A stretch of 64,000 nt of DNA, taken from contig NZ_BIFH01000031.1 of assembly GCF_003967355.1 (NCBI RefSeq), forward strand, positions 124,001-188,000. Reading direction: 5' to 3'. Each line of letters starts with the position of its first letter. Positions within the stretch are counted from its first letter, which is position 1. Shown piece by piece: positions 42,733 through 53,144 of the stretch. The DNA comes from Embleya hyalina (GTDB taxonomy: Bacteria > Actinomycetota > Actinomycetes > Streptomycetales > Streptomycetaceae). Position numbers and translations under genes: made by a program. The notes under the pieces were generated by a model that was not told where the DNA came from, did no database searches, and worked only from the letters and a program-made list of their open reading frames with translations.

Positions 42733-43641
42733 TCAGTGGGTCCGCAGCGCGGGTTCCAGGTCCTTCAGCCACGTGTCGCGGACGTTCGTCCACTCGCCCG
42801 CGCACCCGGCGGCGCGTTCCGGGGGCAGCAGGTTCGTGTTCAACAGGTCGTGGTTGCCGTCGGGGGCGGCCCCGTAGAGGTAGCAGAGCAGATTGACGGC
42901 GCGGGCGGAATCGGGGAGGGCGTCGTCCCCGGTGGTGTCCGGTGCCGCAGTGGCGTCCTCGTCGGTCCGGTCGTCCTCGGCCGCGGAGAGCCGGTACTCC
43001 TCCAGCACCGCCCGCAACTGCCGCTCGCCCTCGGCCCCTCGACGCAGTTCCATGAAGGCGGCGAAGCGATCCGCGACGTCCTCCTCGGCCGCGTCGGCGA
43101 CGTTCAGGTCGAGCGTGTCGACGAGAGCGTGGCCCGCCTCGTGGTACAGCACCTCGGTCACCACGGCGAGAACCTCGTCGTCGGCCGGGTGACGGCCGCC
43201 GCCCTCGAAGGTCTCGCGCACGTCGGAGACGTCGTCGTAGCACATCGCGATGCGACCGGTGGCGTTGTCGTAGGCGGAGCCCGCGCCGGCGCAGGATCGG
43301 CCGACGAGGGTGATCTCGCGGCCGGGCGCCACGAAGTCGTTCAGCGCCTCGGCGACGGCCTCCATCGCAGCCCGGTCGCGCAGGAGGGCGGCGGTCCGGG
43401 TGTCGGCGGGCGCCGGGTCCTCGAAGCGGACCAGGAACGTGCCGCCCGTCGGCGCCGATTCGGTGGAACCCTTCGTTTGCGTGGGCTTCGCGCCGGTCGG
43501 TGGCGCGGGTGTCGGCCGGACCCGGCCGGCGTGGTCCGACGACGTGCAGCCACCGAGTAGCACGATGGCGAGGACGCTCGCCGACGCCCCGAACAGGCCG
43601 AGCCCGCCAAGGCGTCGATCCGTTGTCCGCCCACCCGTCAT
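42733..43641 (-). CDS. DUF4344-type putative metallopeptidase lipoprotein
   Basis: 302 aa from ATG at 43641. The N-terminus is a lipoprotein signal (RR..., hydrophobic FGASASVLAIVLLGGC; lipobox LGGC with Cys ~32), then a Thr/Pro/Ser-rich linker. The body has FLVRFEDPAPADTRTAALLR, IAMCYDDVSDVRETF and a zinc-peptidase HExxH motif in VLYHEAGHALVDTLDLNVAD, followed by DRFAAFMELRRG (likely third ligand region). Expected to sit on the outer face of the membrane; substrate unknown. No clear operon partners. Confidence 0.82.
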   Translation of the reverse strand: MTGGRTTDRRLGGLGLFGASASVLAIVLLGGCTSSDHAGRVRPTPAPPTGAKPTQTKGSTESAPTGGTFLVRFEDPAPADTRTAALLRDRAAMEAVAEALNDFVAPGREITLVGRSCAGAGSAYDNATGRIAMCYDDVSDVRETFEGGGRHPADDEVLAVVTEVLYHEAGHALVDTLDLNVADAAEEDVADRFAAFMELRRGAEGERQLRAVLEEYRLSAAEDDRTDEDATAAPDTTGDDALPDSARAVNLLCYLYGAAPDGNHDLLNTNLLPPERAAGCAGEWTNVRDTWLKDLEPALRTH

Positions 43642-44425
43642 TTCGCACCCACTGTCGTCAATGGCCGGTCGATGTCCCACCGGCCCGACTGTCGGGCCCG
43701 GACATGAGCACGGCACGAACGAGGAGAACGGCACCCGGTCGATCGGGGCGGCGACGCCGGCGGTCGGGATGATCGCGCAGACCCCGAAGGGTCCTTCGGC
43801 ACAGGGTTGTCACCCCCGGAGCGGGTAGCGCGGGTCGTGGCCGCAGACGACGCTACCACCGGTCCCACGGGTGTCGTCCACCGATTGCCATCGGGCGGGC
43901 GCAGATTGTGAGTGGGCGGTGTGGTGGCGGTGTGTCGGTCGGCATCGTGCGGTGGGGGAGCCCGGCGTATTCGGCGGGCATGTCGCCGCCGCACCCGCAG
44001 GCGGCCCCGGTCGTCGCGTCGGGTCTGTCGTCCGTCGCCCCCACACACCGGGTGCGGGTCTGTGACCGAGCCCCGATCGAGGCGCGCCGACAACCGGGGT
44101 GTTCTTCCTCGCCGATGCCCACGGTCACGGCCGCCGGGAGCGGGCCGAACAGGGCGAGCCGTCGATTCGGCTCGGGCCCGGCGGGCAGGGGGCGTGGGGT
44201 TCGGGTGGGGCGATTACGGGTGTCTCCGCTGCGGTCGTCGGGTGGTGTGGTTGACGCGCCGAAACCGTGCGCGGCCCACTCGATCGTCGACCGCACCGGA
44301 ACGTCACCCACCGGAGCCGGCCCCTGGACCCACGGCGCGATGATGTCGCCCCCGCTACGGCGGCTGTGACCGCGACTCCGTGATCGAGCTTGAGCTGCCC
44401 TGCGACGGCGGGAGATGTTGCATCG
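43642..44425. other. no convincing gene
   Basis: About 780 bp where both strands yield only Arg/Pro/Gly-rich shadow frames. No RNA gene or repeat recognised. It must contain the promoters of the divergent lipoprotein gene and the downstream frameshifted gene. Confidence 0.4.
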
Positions 44426-45165
44426 ATGCGAAGTGGACACGGTGTTGATTGGGCGGCGGTCGAGAATGAAGTGCGAATCGCGCTGTCCCGGCCGCTGGAG
44501 CAGGTGATCGCCGCGGAGCGGCCCCTGCTCGTCCCGGAGGCTCGAAGCTGGGACATCCCCGAACGCGACCGGAGAGCCCTGGCCGAACCGGGCCTGCCGA
44601 GCCCGGGGCTCTTCACGACCGAGCCCCAAGCCGGCGGGGATCCCGTCTTGGTGCCCAATCGCGCGGGTCCACGCGAGCGCCGCCTGGTCGAAGCCGGCCG
44701 GCGGCTCTACCAACCGGGATTCTGGGGGCAGGGAGGGGACGACGGCATGGTCGGAGTGGTTCCCGGTGATGGTCGTGTCCTTACCTACTCCCCGCACCCA
44801 TCACGGCGAAGGACATCCCGGAGATCCTCCACCCCCACCACGCCGACCTACACATACCGGCGGTCTCCTTGCTCAACACATCGGTGGCTCGGTATGTCGA
44901 AGCCGCCTGGCGCCGGCACGCAGCGATCGGGATCATCGGCAAGGTCGAGGAACCCGCCCCGACAGCGGCGGAGGACGTGCTCGCCCACCACGACGACCGC
45001 CTGTACGGGTGCGTCGAGCTCGTCGTGGACGCCGCACGACGCCTCGACCCCGTGTCCGGGAGCGACGGTTCCGAGTCCGTCTGGATCGAGCTGATCAGCG
45101 AGAACGAGCAGCCCGGGCCGGACCACAGGCGCCGCCTGACCCGGTACGGATGTCGATGGTGGTGA
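44426..45165 (+). pseudogene. SUKH-4-like immunity protein, frameshifted
   Basis: The first frame from ATG 44426 reads RPLLVPEARSWDIPERDRRA, LAEPGLPSPGLFTTEPQAGG, GMVGVVPGDGRVLTYSPHP. A one-base shift at ~44806 moves the protein to another frame: ITAKDIPEILHPHHADLHIP, AVSLLNTSVARYVEAAWRRH. The joined protein (~245 aa) has the SUKH-4 pattern, including the LNTSVARYVEAAWR block near the C-terminus. SUKH proteins neutralise polymorphic or contact-dependent toxins. No cognate toxin lies beside it. Confidence 0.55.
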
Positions 45166-45790
45166 CGACCGCGAGCGAGTCGTCGTTGCCCGCCGTCGCG
45201 AGGGTGTGTCCGTCGGGGGAGAACGCGACCAGGCTGTCGACGTCGTCCGGCCATCCGTCGAGGACGCGTCGCGCGCCGTCGGCCGGCCGGTGCAGGACCC
45301 ATCGCACCACCGGACGCTGCGCCCACTGCACCCGGGAGACCATCCATCTTCCGTCGAGGGACAGGGCCGTGGCCGTGACTCCGGTGTTCGCAGGTGGTGG
45401 CGGGAGCGCGACGAACCGGTCGCCATGCGCGTCGAACACCGGCAGAGCCAGATCCGCGCAACCTCGGGCCCCGAGGAGCAACCGGGCCCGTTCCACAGGT
45501 CGTTCCCCAAGTGTGTCGGGCGTCGGTTCCCGGGGCGGTCCGTCGTCGGGCCCGGCGCCGCACGCTCCACGCCCGCCCGGTTCGTCCCCGTCCGCAACCC
45601 CGGGCGGCGGCAACTGTGGCGGCGGTGGCGAGTTCGCCGGCGTTGCTGCGGGAGTTGTGGGCGAGCAGGGCGAGCAGTTCGGTGTCGTGGATGCCCCAGT
45701 CGCCGAATCGCCGTACGAGTGTCGCGGTGGGGTGTCGGCGCAGCAGGTCCTTGAGGTCCCGCAGGAGGGCGTGTCCCCCTGGCGGGGGAG
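45095..45790 (-). pseudogene. WD40-like protein remnant, frameshifted
   Basis: The 3' part reads ATALSLDGRWMVSRVQ and LVAFSPDGHTLATAGNDDSL with AVVTTIDIRTG, which are WD40-type blades (FSPDG, D..LAT motifs). The 5' part, in another frame, reads LRDLKDLLRRHPTATLVRRF and GDWGIHDTELLALLAHNSRS. At least one frameshift near 45600 separates them. Only two or three blades remain, too few for a propeller. Its 3' end overlaps the 3' end of the SUKH-like remnant. Confidence 0.5.
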
Positions 45791-45814
45791 TGGCGCGGAC
45801 GTCGAGGGGACCCC

Positions 45815-46626
45815 ATGGACCAGGACACCGATTCCGGCCCGCCTCCGATCGACACGAGAACCCCCAGCGTCGCCCGCATGCACGACTACCTCCTCGGCGG
45901 CACCGACAACTACCCCGCCGACCGCCGCGCCTGCGCGAAACCCCTGCGCGTCGCCCCCGACCTTCGCGCCCTCCCGCTCAACAACAGGGCGTTCCTGCGC
46001 CGCGCGGTGCGCGTGCTGGCGCGCGAGCACGGGATCCGGCAGTTCCTCGACCACGGCTCCGGGCTGCCGACACGCGACAACGTCCACCGGGTCGCCCAGG
46101 CCGTCCACCCCGACTGCCGCGTCGTCTACGTCGACAACGACCCCACCGCGCTGGCCCACAGCCGCACCCTCCTCGACGAGAACGACGGATCGGCCCGATT
46201 CCTGTGCGCCGACCTGCGCGAACCCGACACCATCCCCGACCACCCCGACCTCCGCACCACCCTCGATCTGGACCGGCCCGTCGCCGCCCTGTTCGTGTCC
46301 GTACTCCACTGCATCCCCGAACACGACAACCCCAAGGCGATCGTGCGCCGCGTCGCCGAACGCCTGCGGCCGGGCAGCTTCGTCCTGGTGTGCCAACTCG
46401 TCAGCCACGACGCCCGCGCCCGCGAGGCGGTCACCCGCTGCATGGACGCGGCGGCCGATGGGGCGCCGTGCGATCCCCCGCCTCCGTCGACGCCTTCCTC
46501 GAGGGCCTGCACGTCGAACCACCCGGCCTGACCGAGGTCACCGACTGGCACCCCGACACCGAACCCCGCGTCCTGCAGGGCGGCGACTTCATCGAATACG
46601 GCGGCCTCGCCCGCATCCCCTTACCT
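45815..46626 (+). pseudogene. Methyltransf_19 (DUF574) SAM-dependent methyltransferase, 3' frameshift
   Basis: From ATG 45815 the frame gives the actinomycete DUF574 pattern: TPSVARMHDYLLGGTDNYPA, LPLNNRAFLRRAVRVLAREH, GIRQFLDHGSGLPTRDNVHR (SAM motif FLDxGSGLPT), VVYVDNDPTALAHSRTLL, AALFVSVLHCIPE. Around 46460 the reading shifts by one base; the expected ending (SVDAFLEGLHVEPPGLTEVT, GGDFIEYGGLARIP) continues in another frame. As it stands the gene ends early at 46531 (238 aa) with a Pro/Ser tail. It may retain the fold but lack the C-terminal strands. Substrate unknown. Confidence 0.72.
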
Positions 46627-47105
46627 TCCGCCGAACTTCCGCCGACACCGGCGCGATTGGTCCCCCCGTGCGGGGTTGCCGTCCCGTGCCCGTCGCCTGT
46701 CGCCGGCTCCGATCCCGGATGGCCACGGGCCGCCACACCGTTCCTCACCACGGTCGTGAGGTCGAGGCGAGGCCACGACAGTATCTCCGGGTTGTCCAGA
46801 ATCTCGATTACCGACGAAGTCCAGGAGCAACGCGCTCGATCGGGGCGGGGCGGGGCGGGGCGGGGCTGGGCGGGGCTGGGCGGTGCGAAGGGTCGGCCTT
46901 GAGCATGCCGACCACTGCCACGCAGGTGCTTCGGCCGACGACGGAACCGCGTGCCCTGCAGGTGGAGATCGCTCGTTCGACGACGCGGTCTTTGGTCGGC
47001 CTCGTTCGCGCCCCGGGTGCTCGGGTCGCCGCCTCGGTGCGGTAGCGGTCGCGGACTGTGGCTCGGCCGTTGCGCCGTGTGGGGCTGCTCCGTCGTGGGA
47101 GCGCC
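46627..47105. other. no gene; contains a GGGGC tract
   Basis: No frame is convincing. At 46841-46882 there is a run of CGGGG units (CGGGG four times, then two CGGGGCTGGG-type units), a G-rich tract that could form quadruplexes. Confidence 0.5.
46841..46882 (+). repeat. G-rich tandem repeat (CGGGG)n
   Basis: Four consecutive CGGGG pentamers, then CTGGG-interrupted copies; eight G-runs of 3-4 within 42 nt on the plus strand. Confidence 0.8.
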
Positions 47106-47975
47106 TCAGATCTGCGGCGTGAACTCCCATGTGCCTCGCCGTAGGTCGAGGGTCGCCGTGCGGTCGATCCTCTCGGGGGGTTTGCGGCCGAGGCGCCAAC
47201 GCTGCGGCAACACGGAAAGATGGATGACCGCGGTGCCGTTGTCCGTGTGGTCGGGATCCGCGGGGACACCGATCCAGTACGCGCTTTCGCGAATCAGGTC
47301 CCGCATCGCCGCGGCGTCAGGTTCCGCGATCGTGTCCGGCGATCGGTCGGATTCTCCGGCCGACGAAGAGCGGGCCGACAGAGCCAGCAGTCGGCCCAGT
47401 ATCCGGGCGGGCATGGACGCATCGGTGGACTCGATCGCCGCGTAGCAGTCGTCGTGTCCCGAGTACCACAGCCGCGAACCGGCCAATCGGGGCAGGATCG
47501 GCGTGTCGTACTCGGCGGTTCCCACCGCGAGGGCCACGTCGTCGAGCTGCGCGGAGGTCGGTCGCGCCGGAACGTCCACGATCGACACCTGGTACGGCGA
47601 CCACGTACCGTCCAGGAGACGGGGCAGATCGTCGCGGCGCATCACCAGGATCTCCTCGCCCAGCCCCGGGGTGCCCGCGGCCCACGAACCGACCCTGTGC
47701 ACGGCGCACTCGACCTTCTGCTCGGCGGCGATCCGCGACGGTGACCACAACGAGTAATCCGCGTCCAGGAAACTCGTCGTCTCGAGACCGAGAACGACCA
47801 CGGTCTCGCCCGCCCACCGCACCATCAGATCCACCACCTCGCCCGCCTCGGCCGGCGTCGCGTGAACCATCCACGAACCTTCGCCTTCACGAACGCCGAA
47901 CGTCAGCGGGAACACGCCTCCGTGCGACCCCGCCCCGACGGCCCCGAAAGTCCCGTCGCCGCAAACTTCGACCAT
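47106..47975 (-). CDS. hypothetical protein
   Basis: 289 aa from ATG at 47975 (the frame is open to 48044 with other start candidates). Protein-like composition throughout: FPLTFGVREGEGSWMVHATP, GETVVVLGLETTSFLDADYS, EEILVMRRDDLPRLLDGTWS, RLWYSGHDDCYAAIESTDAS, YWIGVPADPDHTDNGTAVIH. No signal peptide, membrane segment or recognisable catalytic motif. Family unknown to me. It sits in the frameshift-rich accessory zone but appears intact. Confidence 0.65.
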   Translation of the reverse strand: MVEVCGDGTFGAVGAGSHGGVFPLTFGVREGEGSWMVHATPAEAGEVVDLMVRWAGETVVVLGLETTSFLDADYSLWSPSRIAAEQKVECAVHRVGSWAAGTPGLGEEILVMRRDDLPRLLDGTWSPYQVSIVDVPARPTSAQLDDVALAVGTAEYDTPILPRLAGSRLWYSGHDDCYAAIESTDASMPARILGRLLALSARSSSAGESDRSPDTIAEPDAAAMRDLIRESAYWIGVPADPDHTDNGTAVIHLSVLPQRWRLGRKPPERIDRTATLDLRRGTWEFTPQI

Positions 47976-48129
47976 CGCCGCACCCCCCCGGAGAGCCGTA
48001 ACACCGTTCCCACCCACCGGCGATGATCCACCACCGGCCGACACACCTCACCCGCAGGGCCGTCGACGTGGCTTCGTGCCCGACCAGGATCGCCACGACG
48101 CCAGGCACATCGACGCCGCCCCGGGAACG

Positions 48130-48420
48130 TCAGGCCGTTCGGGCACGATAGCGATGGTGAGCGGCGATGATCATTTCCTTGCTGCGGCTGCGCGATTCCG
48201 CGGCGAGGTAGAGCCGTTCCAGGAGCGCGGTAGCGCTCCACGTCGCGGGCGCGGCTGATGTAGGTGGCGGCCTCGACGTGTTCGAGGTAGACCATCTCCT
48301 GCGGGCCGCCGTGAGGGAACCGCAACAGCGTCATCGAGGAGGGCGGCGTCAGGTCCGTGGCGCCGGCGAACCTCACGATCCTCACCTGCACCCACCGGCG
48401 TTCGATCGCCTCGAGCAGGA
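48130..48420 (-). pseudogene. DUF5753 (Scr1-type) regulator, C-terminal remnant
   Basis: Frame one reads LLEAIERRWVQVRIVRFAGA, SMTLLRFPHGGPQEMVYLEH and VEAATYISRARDVERYRA; a shift then gives LERLYLAAESRSRSKEMIIA to a stop at 48130. This matches the C-terminal DUF5753 effector domain of actinomycete XRE regulators. The helix-turn-helix N-terminus is absent. Upstream (48421-48846) are further protein-like scraps (DASFLRVFHPGRRTFDYLCE, WRPHAVAALRLLYPDGPS) in other frames, so the whole 48.1-48.8 kb interval is decayed. Confidence 0.55.
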
Positions 48421-48846
48421 ACCCATCTGTTCGGCCATCACCCCCGCCCCGCCCACCGCGCAGGGCTCGCAGAGGTAGTCGAACGTGCGCCGGCCCGGAT
48501 GAAAGACCCGCAGGAACGACGCATCGTTCACGTCGAGATGCGGACACCCACGCACGTCACGAAGGCCCGTCCGGGTAGAGGAGTCGTAATGCGGCGACCG
48601 CATGCGGGCGCCACTCCGGCGTGCCGGCGAAAGGTCCCGGCGGCCGGCTCGTGCGGACGATCGGCATCGCGCAGCCGACGCGACGGCTGATCGTGGACAC
48701 TCTGGCACTTGGATCACGCGGTTCAGGAAGGGACGTGCGAGTCGCAGGCGTGACAAGCGCCAAGGTCGGTTGCGAGATGTCTCGCGCCTGCACGAACAGG
48801 TACACGGGGCGATTCCGCCATCCACGCTGTGCGTGTCTCGTCGACC

Positions 48847-50244
48847 CTAGAGTCGAAGTGGTGGCACTCCGGCCTGGTCGAGGAGCTGATGCATGTACTC
48901 CACGGGGAGCGCTGAGTTGGCCGCCGCGAACGACGCCGTTTCTTCGTCGTACAGCAATTCCACGAGCTGGCCCAAGGGAAGCCGTGCATCGCCGGCAGCC
49001 TCCTGCCGCACGCGAACATCGGAGTCGTGACTGAGTCGCTCGACCAACTCCGGCCCGGCATCCGGATCCATGAGTGCGATCTGACGCAACCTCTCGTTCG
49101 GGTGATCGGCATAGTGCGCCAACCCCGGCACGACGAAGTTCGGCCTGGACTTGATCATCGCCCAGGACAGGTGAGAGTCGTGTGCGTACATGTCGACGAG
49201 CAGTTGGTGCGGGGCGTCGTCGCAGTGGTGAGCGAGCATCAATCTGACGTAGGTGTCGTCATCCCTTGCGAGGAGTTCGACGACGTCCGGGGGCAGTTGG
49301 CGAAGGCTCGCAGCACTGCGCCGCAAAAGGACGTGAGCCGATGTGGCGGCTCTGCGCAGTGCGTCGGGGGTGTCGGAGGCTGCCCGGACCCATCGCGCGA
49401 TCGGTTGTCTGCCTTCGGGAACGACGTAATCGATTGCGGCCCGCTCTTCCTCGGAGAGTTCCGCGTGCATGGAGGCCACAAGGCGCACGGTCGCATCGGG
49501 ATCGAGACCGAGGCGTCTGGCCAGGTCCGCGGGCAAATGCTCGTTGCCCGCGACTCGAGCCCTGATGGAGGCGTCGGGATCGAGAGTCAACGCTTCGGCG
49601 AGATCCCGATCGAGCGTGCCGCCGGTCACGACCCGCTCTCGACGGGACGGATCGGCTTCGGCTCGAAACTCCACGAGAGATCTCGGCAATCGTGTCCGCG
49701 CGCGGACGAACGCTCGGATCGCTCTCTCCACGGCCGGGTCGGGATCGACCAATAGTCTTTCTCGAACTGCCGGACGCAGCATGATCCATACTGTTTCGTG
49801 CGACACGACGGCTGCTCGAACCGCAGGGTCGGGATCCTCTGCCAGTCGAACGCGGATGTCGTCGAACGGGCCGGGTAGACCCCCGGCGTACCGGCGAATC
49901 GTGGGATCGGGATCATCGGCCATACGTGTTACGGCCTCGCGTGACAGGACCGTGTCGGCCAGTGCCGCATTACGCGCGTACTTCTTTCGTACGCCGGCAT
50001 CGACATCCTCGGCGAGCCGTCCGGAAATGTCCTGCGGCAAACGCTGATTCTCTGTCATCCGCATACGAATCTGCGGATCGGGATGAGCCACGAGAGCGGT
50101 GGCGATCGCACGCGACATGTCGTCGGACTCCAGCCATCGCCCCTGCGGAAGCGTTTCCATGGAGACGATACGCCGGGCGATCTCCGTCGGTGTGACCGGA
50201 TTCGATACCAACGCACGCAACCACAGTGGATACAGCCTTGACAT
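48847..50244 (-). CDS. LRV/HEAT-like helical repeat protein
   Basis: 465 aa from ATG at 50244 (GGAGG 9 nt upstream). The sequence is a series of ~24-residue helical repeats with a D-P-D/N motif: ALVAHPDPQIRMRMTENQRL, RMADDPDPTIRRYAGG, RLAEDPDPAVRAAVVSHETV, LLVDPDPAVERAIRAF, ALTLDPDASIRARVAGNEHL, GLDPDATVRLVASMH and more to the C-terminus. This is the leucine-rich-repeat-variant (LRV) pattern seen in bacterial scaffold proteins. GC is lower than in the left half. It directly follows a toxin-like fragment on the same strand (62 nt gap), so an immunity or partner role is plausible. Confidence 0.78.
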   Translation of the reverse strand: MSRLYPLWLRALVSNPVTPTEIARRIVSMETLPQGRWLESDDMSRAIATALVAHPDPQIRMRMTENQRLPQDISGRLAEDVDAGVRKKYARNAALADTVLSREAVTRMADDPDPTIRRYAGGLPGPFDDIRVRLAEDPDPAVRAAVVSHETVWIMLRPAVRERLLVDPDPAVERAIRAFVRARTRLPRSLVEFRAEADPSRRERVVTGGTLDRDLAEALTLDPDASIRARVAGNEHLPADLARRLGLDPDATVRLVASMHAELSEEERAAIDYVVPEGRQPIARWVRAASDTPDALRRAATSAHVLLRRSAASLRQLPPDVVELLARDDDTYVRLMLAHHCDDAPHQLLVDMYAHDSHLSWAMIKSRPNFVVPGLAHYADHPNERLRQIALMDPDAGPELVERLSHDSDVRVRQEAAGDARLPLGQLVELLYDEETASFAAANSALPVEYMHQLLDQAGVPPLRL

Positions 50245-50305
50245 GGTGGAAACCCTCCGACATTCCCTCTTTGCCCGGAATTTATCGAACGTCGTCTTCA
50301 GGTCG

Positions 50306-50700
50306 TCAGAATATCCAGTCGACTTCCTTTATTCCGTCCTTGATATCGCGATAGTCCTTGTATATTTGGTCTTCCCATGAGTCGTCCGGAGCGGGTCCCA
50401 TGTCTCTGTTCGGCACCTTCCAGCGATTCCCCTTCCCGTCTCCGTCGAACCATTCTATCTCCCCCCAGACACGCTTGTTTTCGAGAGCGGCTTCGAAGAC
50501 TGTATACATCTCCCAGGCCGTCCCGAACCCCGGGGATGCTGGAGTCTCCCACCCATTCTTGTCTGGATAGAGCTTGGCCCAGAGACCTTTCACGGCAGCG
50601 TTGTGAAATTTTTCCCTCGGCGTGTTTCCCGGCAAGCCTTCCAAAGTGATGGAAAGCCGCGTGGAGTTATCATAAATAGCCTTCTCCACGGAGTCCATCC
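50306..50700 (-). pseudogene. polymorphic-toxin-like C-terminal domain fragment, 5' end replaced by IS sequence
   Basis: The last ~130 residues of a protein: IYDNSTRLSITLEGLPGNTP, REKFHNAAVKGLWAKLYPDK, GTAWEMYTVFEAALENKRVW, EIEWFDGDGKGNRWKVPNRD, ending KDGIKEVDWIF. This resembles C-terminal toxin domains of polymorphic toxins (the STRLSxTLxGLPG ... TxWEM ... GKRxW pattern of toxin type 27 as I recall it). GC is clearly lower (~50-55%) than the surroundings, a sign of transfer. At ~50700 the frame runs into transposase sequence of the opposite strand, so the export and trafficking regions are lost. Confidence 0.55.
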
Positions 50701-50704
50701 AGGC

Positions 50705-51621
50705 GCGTTGGACGAGATGGTGATCTCGTTGACGGCGAAGGGCCTGACCGGCGGCGAGATCGTCGCGCACCTGGCCGAGGTCTACGACATCTCCACGTCG
50801 AAGGAGACCGTCTCCACCATCACCGACCAGGTGTTGGCGGGATGAACGAGTGGCGCATCCGCCCGCTCGACCCGGTCTACCCGGTGGTCTTCGTGGACGC
50901 GATCCACGTGAGGATCCGGGACGGCCAGGTCGCCAACCGCCCCGTCTACGTGGCGTTGGGCGTCACCGTCGACGGCTACCGCGACATTCTCGGGTTGTGG
51001 GTCGGCGACGGCGGCGAAGGTGCCAAGTACTGGGGCCAGGTCCTGGGCGAACTCAAGAACCGGGGCCTCAAGGACTGTTGCGTCCTGGTCTGCGACGGGT
51101 TGAACGGCCTGCCCGACGCCGTCGCGTCGGTGTGGCCCGCCACCGTGGTCCAGACCTGCATCGTCCACCTCCTGCGGAACTCGTTCCGCTACGTGTCGAA
51201 GAAGGACTGGTCCGCGATCTCGCGAGACCTCAAGCCCGTCTACACGGCGGCGACCGAGGGCGCGGCGCACGAACGTCTCGCCGAGTTCGCCGCGACGTGG
51301 GAGGCCTCGTATCCGGCGATCGTGCGGTTGTGGGAACGCAGTTGGGCCGAGATGGTGCCCTTCCTCGCGTTCGACCGCGAGATCCGCACCATCATCTGCA
51401 CGACCAACGCGATCGAGTCGATCAACGCCCGCTACCGCCGCGCGGCCAACGCCTCCGGGCACTTCCCCAACGAACAGGCCGCCCTCAAACGCCTCTACCT
51501 GGCGACCCTCGCCCTCGACCCCACCGGCAAGGGACGCGTGCGCTGGTCCAACAAGTGGAAGGCCGCGCTGAACGCCTTCGACCTGGCCTTCGACGGCCGC
51601 GTCACCGCCGGACGCACCTGA
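50705..51621 (+). pseudogene. IS256-family transposase, 5'-truncated and frameshifted
   Basis: The first frame gives ALDEMVISLTAKGLTGGEIV, AHLAEVYDISTSKETVSTIT, DQVLAG then a premature stop at ~50845. The rest continues in another frame from 50842: MNEWRIRPLDPVYPVVFVDA (first catalytic Asp), VLVCDGLNGLPDAV (second Asp), TTNAIESINARYRRAANASG (catalytic Glu), and a normal C-terminus. A missing G before ATGAACGAG explains the shift. About 100 N-terminal residues are absent, the break lying at the junction with the toxin fragment. Non-functional. Confidence 0.82.
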
Positions 51622-52105
51622 GCCGAACCGGCGACGACCGAACGAACGAAACCGAGTCGAAACCCAGACTCACTCGAACGAGACCCCGTACACCTAATTC
51701 CTGATACTCCCCCTTTACGGGTCGACTGGACTCCTGGCACGCGATGAAGCGGTCGACGAGGAGATCTACCCCCACCGACCGCCGCCAACGGGCATGAGGA
51801 GGTTGACAGCGATGATCTGCGCGGTGCTTGACGGAACTGACCATCGAAGTCGACTTTCGGACGCAGAGGCCGTCGGAATGACCGCCCGTCGCCGCCGATG
51901 TCCGGCGTGGCGTGGAGAACCGCGGGGGAAGCGGCGTGTGTTGCCCGGGGTGGCACGCGTTGCTGGCCGTCCCGGCTGGTGGTCCATGTCGCGACACTCC
52001 TGGGGGGAAGGCGACTTGACTCGGCGGGCGAAGCAGAGCGTCCATGGAGCCGAGCCCGGAACCACCGCGTAGGCCACGCGCCGGACCCACCCCCGGATGG
52101 GTCGG
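51622..52105. other. no convincing gene
   Basis: Downstream flank of the IS256 remnant, ~480 bp. No frame on either strand is convincing and no clear IS end repeat can be placed. Confidence 0.4.
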
Positions 52106-52741
52106 CTACGGTTCGTCGTTGACGATCGTGCAGCCGTGCAGGGTGCGGACCAGTTGGCGGGCCTGCATCCAGGGCAGGTGGGGTGAATCGAACGTCAGGG
52201 ACTTCGCTGTGGAACTGGTGGTGCGGGTACGCGGGTCGATGCTCCAGAGCGTGCCGTACACGCCGGTGACCACCGATGCCGCCACGCGCACCGTCACCGC
52301 CCCGTTGCGTAGATGTGGGCACCATTGCAGGGATGGTTCGACGCCTGCGCGGGACATCGGCGGATGGGTGGTCTCCAGGCCGTTGGGCCAGTCCGCCCAG
52401 TCGCCGCGGTGGTCCTCCAGCAGCCACAACACGCGCTGTTCGTCGACGTCGCCCCGTTTCCCCGTGACCTGGCACAGGAGCAGTTCCATGGCTCTGCGTT
52501 GGCGTTGGGGGTGGACGAGTCCGAGGTCGGGGCGGCCGCGTCCCGGTCGTGAGGAGTAGCGGGCCCACAGGACGCCGTGGTCGTCGCGGTCGGTGGGTCG
52601 CGGTGGCAGGTGGGAGATGCGGAGGGTGTCGACCTGGAGATCGCGGGCGTCGCGGATCTCCCCGCTCCAAGTGCTCACGTAGGGGACCGGGATCGCGGGT
52701 TTGCGGTGGGCGGTGCGCTTCGGGTTCTTGGCGGCGCTCAT
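52106..52741 (-). CDS. hypothetical protein
   Basis: 211 aa from ATG at 52741. A basic N-terminus (SAAKNPKRTAHRKPAIPVPY) is followed by VSTWSGEIRDARDLQVDTLR, LLLCQVTGKRGDVDEQRVLW, LLEDHRGDWADWPNGLETTH and a beta-rich end (LVRTLHGCTIVNDEP). No signal peptide or known motif. It is on the same strand as the kinase-like operon upstream, after a 403-bp gap. Family unknown. Confidence 0.6.
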   Translation of the reverse strand: MSAAKNPKRTAHRKPAIPVPYVSTWSGEIRDARDLQVDTLRISHLPPRPTDRDDHGVLWARYSSRPGRGRPDLGLVHPQRQRRAMELLLCQVTGKRGDVDEQRVLWLLEDHRGDWADWPNGLETTHPPMSRAGVEPSLQWCPHLRNGAVTVRVAASVVTGVYGTLWSIDPRTRTTSSTAKSLTFDSPHLPWMQARQLVRTLHGCTIVNDEP

Positions 52742-53144
52742 GGCCACCGTGCCGGTCGATACACGGGGACGGGAAGGGTGTCGGGCGCTGGCAGATGTGG
52801 GACGCAGGGCGAGGCCGCCGGTGGCGGGGTCGGTGGGTCGACGTGCGCCGGGCGGTCCCGGGGAAGGTGTCCGTTGTTCGCCGGGTGTGCGGCCGCGATT
52901 CCGGAGACGATGCCGCCGCACCGTCCGAGGACGGCGACCGGGGCGAGGGCGCCCGCGCCGGCGTGGAGGGTCCCGGAGCGGGGGCAGGGCGTGCATGGTA
53001 ACAACGCGGATCGTCCTCTCGAAGCGGTGGACAAGAGTCGCGGGGAAGGACGTCGGGGAACGAGACACGGGCGGGCGCGTGGGCGCGACGCACGGCGTCG
53101 CAGGAGTGCGCGGCCGACGCCCGCCGTCCGGTCGGGGCGGGCGT
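52742..53144. other. no convincing gene
   Basis: Arg/Pro-rich frames on both strands; no motif, RNA gene or repeat recognised. Probably the promoter/leader region of the hypothetical gene downstream on the minus strand. Confidence 0.4.
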
